Assembly: GCF_900314615.1 (NCBI RefSeq)
Contig: NZ_OMWA01000014.1
Span: 1-64,000, forward strand
Origin: an uncultured Methanobrevibacter sp.
GTDB lineage: Archaea; Methanobacteriota; Methanobacteria; Methanobacteriales; Methanobacteriaceae
Direction: 5' to 3'
DNA: 64,000 nt
Shown here in pieces: positions 60,429 to 64,000 of this stretch. The position numbers and the translations under genes are program-made. The notes beneath the pieces were generated by a model. That model was not told the origin of the DNA. It saw nothing but the letters and a program-made list of their open reading frames with translations, and ran no database searches. Each line of letters starts with the position of its first letter. The first letter of the stretch is position 1.

Positions 60429-63317
60429 TCATTTGCCGATGTCTTCTACCAATTCTTTTGCATAAGGAGTAATATTTTCATCAAGCATACGTTCCAGGAA
60501 CTGACCTGTGTATGTTCCGGCCTCAGCAACCTCTTCAGGAGTTCCGGTAGCTATAACTTCACCACCACCGTCACCTCCTTCAGGACCAAGGTCTATAATG
60601 TGGTCTGCAGTTTTGATAACATCTAGATTGTGTTCTATTACAACTACAGAGTTTCCTGCATCGGTCAGTCTGGCCAATACTTCAAGCAGTCTTTTGATAT
60701 CTGCGAAATGAAGACCTGTAGTCGGTTCATCCAGAATATACAATGTTTTACCAGTACTGGTTCTTGAAAGCTCTTTAGCAAGTTTGATTCTTTGAGCTTC
60801 CCCACCGGACAGGGTTGTTGCAGGCTGACCAATTTTCATATAGCCTAATCCAACGTCATACAATGTCTGGAGTTTTTTGGTAATTTTTGGAATGTTTTCA
60901 AAAAATTCCAGTGCTTCTTCCACAGTCATTTCAAGAACTTCATAGATATTTTTACCTTTGTATCTTATATCCAAGGTCTCTTCATTGTATCTTTTACCGC
61001 CGCAGACTTCACATGGAACGTAAACGTCAGCTAAAAAGTGCATTTCAATCTGAACGATACCGTCACCGGAACATGCTTCACATCTTCCGCCTTTAACGTT
61101 GAATGAGAATCTTCCAGGCTTGTATCCTCTGGCTTTGGACTCAGGAGTGTTTGCAAAGAGATCTCTGATGTCTGTAAATACGCCAGTATATGTTGCAGGG
61201 TTTGATCTTGGAGTTCTTCCGATAGGTTTCTGGTCAATTGCAATAACCTTATCGATGTTTTCAAGTCCTTCAATTTCCTTGTATTTTCCTGCAAACATGA
61301 ATTTTTTGGATAATTTACCGCTAGCTCCCTTGTATAGGATTTCATTGATTAAACTACTTTTACCTGAACCGCTCACACCAGTTACGCAGGTAAACTTGCC
61401 TAACGGAATTTCCACATCAATATCTTTCAGGTTATTCTGCTCAGCACCGATGATTTTAATGAAATTACCGTTTCCAGGACGCCTTTGTTTTGGAATTTCA
61501 ATCTTTTTGGCTCTTGAAATGTACTGGCCTGTAATTGAGTCAGGATTGTTCATAATATCCAGAGGTGTTCCCTGAGCAACTACCTTACCACCATGCTCAC
61601 CTGCACCCGGACCAATGTCTACAACATGGTCTGCAGATAAAATTGTCTCTTCATCGTGCTCAACAACAACCAGAGTATTTCCAAGGTCTTTAAGTCTTTT
61701 TAAAGCTTCAATAAGTTTTATATTATCTCTTTGGTGAAGACCAATACTTGGCTCGTCAAGAATATATAAAACACCAACCAGACCTGAACCAATCTGAGTA
61801 GCCAGCCTGATTCTTTGAGCCTCTCCACCTGAGAGAGTTCCTGAAGACCTTGACATTGAAAGATAATCAAGACCCACTTCAACCAAAAAGCTTAAACGTT
61901 CCTTAATTTCTTTTAAAACCTCTTTTGCAATGAAGTTTTCACGTTCTGTAAGTTCAAGATCCTGGAAGAACTGATAGGAATCCTTGATTGCCAAATCACA
62001 AACGTCAATGATTGATTTTCCGCCGACAGTAACTGCCAGAATTTCAGGTCTCAATCTTTTACCGTCACAGACATAACATTTCCTGTCTGACATGAATTTT
62101 GAAAGGTATTTTCTTGAATAGCTTGATTTAGTCTCAAAGTATAATCTTTGCATTCTTGGAACAACACCTTCAAATCTGCGGTTGACCATGTATGATTTGT
62201 TTCTTCTCTTGAAGGTGAATGGAATTTTTTCATCACAGCCGAAAAGGACTGCATCCTGATGAGCTTTTGAAAGCTCTTCAAAAGGAGTATCCATACTGAA
62301 TTTAAAATGCTTTGAGACTGCATCCAGCATCTGATAATAGTAATTTTCCCGTTTTTTGGAACTTGCCCATGGAACGATAGCTCCTTCATTTAGTGACAAT
62401 GCCTTGTCCGGAACAACCAGATCTGGGTCGATTTCCATTTTGGAACCTATACCGTTACATTCAGGACATGCCCCCTGAGGAGCGTTGAATGAAAACATCC
62501 TTGGAGTGAGCTCTTCAAAGTTTATTCCACAGTCAACACATGCGAAGTGCTCTGAGTATTTTTTCTCATACTCCTTTTCACCATTGTCAAATAAAACAGT
62601 AACAAGACCTTCTGTCAGCTCAGTTGCAGTTTCTAGTGAATCAACCAGTCTTCTTTTAAAATCGACATTCTTTCTGATTTTAAGCCTGTCAACCACAACA
62701 TCAATATCATGGCGGTATGTTTTTGCAAGCTGGATATCCTCATCAAGGTCCCTGACTTCACCGTCAACACGCACTCTTACAAAACCTTTGTTTCTAAGCT
62801 CTTCAAGTACATCTTTGAACTGACCTTTCTTATCACGGACAATCGGTGCTAAAATATGGATTTTAATTCCTTCACCTTCTTCGATGATAGAATCACCAAT
62901 CTGACCAATAGTCTGATGAGAAATCTCCTTTCCACAGTTCGGACAGTGCGGAATACCAATTCTTGCAAATAATAATCTTAGATAATCATAAATTTCTGTT
63001 ATTGTACCTACAGTTGATCTCGGGTTTTCTCTTGTTGTTTTCTGGTCAATTGAAATTGCCGGAGACAAACCTTCTATTGACTCCATTTCCGGTTTTTTCA
63101 TCTGACCCAGGAATTGTCTTGCATATGCGGATAGAGATTCAACATATCTACGCTGTCCTTCAGCATAAATTGTATCGAAAGCCAAAGATGACTTTCCAGA
63201 CCCACTGAGACCAGTAATTACAATAAATTCATCACGAGGGACAGTGACATCAATATCCTGAAGATTGTGCTCACGTGCGCCCTTGATGACAATTTTTTTT
63301 CTAGAATCTTCTGCCAT
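60429..63317 (-). CDS. uvrA: Excinuclease ABC subunit A
   Basis: This 962-aa UvrA is the damage-sensing ATPase of nucleotide excision repair. It has two ABC ATPase modules: Walker [10 protein letters not shown] near residue 35 with signature [12 protein letters not shown], and GVSGSGKSS in the second half with [12 protein letters not shown]. Zinc-binding motifs are [16 protein letters not shown] ... CPECNGIG and CEACSGDG ... CEVCGG. Length is normal. GGAGTGA precedes the ATG. uvrB and uvrC are not in the window, although they usually lie nearby in archaea that have acquired the Uvr system. Confidence 0.96.
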   Translation of the reverse strand: MAEDSRKKIVIKGAREHNLQDIDVTVPRDEFIVITGLSGSGKSSLAFDTIYAEGQRRYVESLSAYARQFLGQMKKPEMESIEGLSPAISIDQKTTRENPRSTVGTITEIYDYLRLLFARIGIPHCPNCGKEISHQTIGQIGDSIIEEGEGIKIHILAPIVRDKKGQFKDVLEELRNKGFVRVRVDGEVRDLDEDIQLAKTYRHDIDVVVDRLKIRKNVDFKRRLVDSLETATELTEGLVTVLFDNGEKEYEKKYSEHFACVDCGINFEELTPRMFSFNAPQGACPECNGIGSKMEIDPDLVVPDKALSLNEGAIVPWASSKKRENYYYQMLDAVSKHFKFSMDTPFEELSKAHQDAVLFGCDEKIPFTFKRRNKSYMVNRRFEGVVPRMQRLYFETKSSYSRKYLSKFMSDRKCYVCDGKRLRPEILAVTVGGKSIIDVCDLAIKDSYQFFQDLELTERENFIAKEVLKEIKERLSFLVEVGLDYLSMSRSSGTLSGGEAQRIRLATQIGSGLVGVLYILDEPSIGLHQRDNIKLIEALKRLKDLGNTLVVVEHDEETILSADHVVDIGPGAGEHGGKVVAQGTPLDIMNNPDSITGQYISRAKKIEIPKQRRPGNGNFIKIIGAEQNNLKDIDVEIPLGKFTCVTGVSGSGKSSLINEILYKGASGKLSKKFMFAGKYKEIEGLENIDKVIAIDQKPIGRTPRSNPATYTGVFTDIRDLFANTPESKARGYKPGRFSFNVKGGRCEACSGDGIVQIEMHFLADVYVPCEVCGGKRYNEETLDIRYKGKNIYEVLEMTVEEALEFFENIPKITKKLQTLYDVGLGYMKIGQPATTLSGGEAQRIKLAKELSRTSTGKTLYILDEPTTGLHFADIKRLLEVLARLTDAGNSVVVIEHNLDVIKTADHIIDLGPEGGDGGGEVIATGTPEEVAEAGTYTGQFLERMLDENITPYAKELVEDIGK

Positions 63318-63392
63318 AATTCACTCCTAAAAATTAGTTATATAATATTAGAACAAACTTACTTATAAAGTATTTGAGAGAGCATTTGACAA

Positions 63393-63788
63393 CTATTCAA
63401 AATTTTCATTCCAAATTGTGAGACCTTTAATTTTTTCAAAATCAGAATCAAAAGTAACAATTTTACTAATTCCATTCTGAAACATAGTGGTCAAAATTGT
63501 ACAATCGGAATAATTTATAGCAGAATCATAGTTCAAATAGATATCAATCGCAGTTTCATAATCTGAATCAGTCAAATATTTGATATCAAACATTTCATTA
63601 ATTACTCTGAATAATTCTTTTCCAACCTTTCCTCCTTTACCAGTAAAAGAATTTAATGTTTCATTCAATACAGTATTATTAATGACTTTCCTCTCATGAA
63701 TAGAATCACTCATCTTTAAAGCAGTTTCATGATGAGAATCTGTTTTAATCAATAATGCTATTAAAAATGTAGTGTCAACAAATATCAC
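63393..63788 (-). CDS. vapC: PIN-domain toxin VapC
   Basis: This 131-aa PIN-domain protein is probably the RNase toxin of a VapBC pair. It starts IFVDTTFLIALLIK with the first catalytic Asp, and contains VLNETLNSF (Glu) and SDCTILTTM (Asp) near the C-terminus. The GTG start at 63788 shares one base with the stop codon of the AbrB-type antitoxin (TAGTG), so translation is coupled. It is immediately upstream of uvrA on the chromosome, but the two are transcribed separately. Confidence 0.85.
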   Translation of the reverse strand: MIFVDTTFLIALLIKTDSHHETALKMSDSIHERKVINNTVLNETLNSFTGKGGKVGKELFRVINEMFDIKYLTDSDYETAIDIYLNYDSAINYSDCTILTTMFQNGISKIVTFDSDFEKIKGLTIWNENFE

Positions 63789-64000
63789 TATAATTCCCCT
63801 CTACCTGATCTTCTTTTCAAATCAACAACATCAGTTTCTTCATCAAGAGAAATCGCAAATTTCGCTAAATCAGATAAAGGTCTTTGTTTTTCCACTTCCA
63901 CAATAATCACATCCTTTTCAACTCTCCAATTAAGAGTATCTTCTAAAGTTATTCCAATCTCATCCCTAATTTTACTTGGAATAACTGTCTGAAATCCTTT
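63788..64000 (-). CDS. vapB: AbrB-type antitoxin VapB (partial, 5' end outside the window)
   Basis: The C-terminal 70 residues of a SpoVT/AbrB-type antitoxin are present, with the DNA-binding strand region KGFQTVIPSKIRDEIGITL followed by a toxin-binding tail with DVVDLKRRSGRGEL. It runs off the right edge. It precedes the PIN toxin with a 1-bp overlap. Confidence 0.75.
   Translation of the reverse strand, partial: KGFQTVIPSKIRDEIGITLEDTLNWRVEKDVIIVEVEKQRPLSDLAKFAISLDEETDVVDLKRRSGRGEL

Noticed and set aside
61031..61345. Alternative frame inside uvrA
   Set aside because: uvrA motifs run continuously through this region in the other frame.

Overview
The window looks like the chromosome of a gut or rumen methanogen of the Methanobacteriales, most likely Methanobrevibacter. 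It is AT-rich and has archaeal TATA boxes and GGAGGTG-type ribosome binding sites. It carries deoxyhypusine synthase, AqpM-type aquaporin, DUF2193, DUF371 and DUF5654 proteins, an ammonium transporter/PII pair behind an NrpR-type operator, and a row of giant adhesin-like proteins (ALPs) of the kind known from M. ruminantium and M. smithii. No database search was run. Family names are from recognition of motifs, and the genus is an inference.

Region 1 (1-13.8 kb) is mostly housekeeping. It holds a cobalt ECF/ABC transporter operon (cbiM-cbiN-cbiQ-cbiO, minus strand), divergent pyrF, a small DUF5654 membrane protein, a membrane protein next to deoxyhypusine synthase, an HTH-CBS regulator, hisG, and a P1B metal-transport ATPase with a His-rich tail behind three repeated operator/TATA units. 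Next comes a compact three-gene unit: a 69-aa double-CxxC protein, a radical SAM/SPASM enzyme and a 41-aa Cys protein. This resembles a peptide-modification cassette and is the best candidate for an under-described system here. An Fe-S aldo/keto reductase and galU follow.

Region 2 (13.8-49.7 kb) is a 35-kb surface-protein island. Six ALP genes, all on the minus strand, encode proteins of about 828, 1707, 737, 3429 (about 3590 if a one-base frameshift is repaired), 2284 and 2026 residues. They combine signal peptides, parallel beta-helix blocks, tandem Ig-like repeats and Lys-rich C-terminal modules. One carries a PQQ-type beta-propeller, one a papain-family protease, and one ends in a membrane anchor instead. 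The giant gene contains an internal duplication of a ~3-kb unit. A tRNA-Leu(GAG) and a DUF371 gene sit between the first two ALPs. The island edge at 13.8-14.5 kb holds a candidate small RNA and a 29-codon membrane peptide ORF.

Region 3 (49.7-64 kb) returns to core genes: a DUF123 GIY-YIG-like protein, a three-gene operon of a large DEAD/DEAH helicase, a HerA-like ATPase and a small winged-helix-like protein, a decayed PIN-domain toxin locus, a DUF368 membrane protein, aqpM, DUF2193, amt-glnK behind a GGAA-N6-TTCC operator, uvrA, and a VapC/AbrB toxin-antitoxin pair cut by the window end.

A recurring feature is a hairpin that overlaps or sits beside the stop codon of minus-strand genes and is followed by a U-rich tract. 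This is a bacterial-looking terminator layout in an archaeon.
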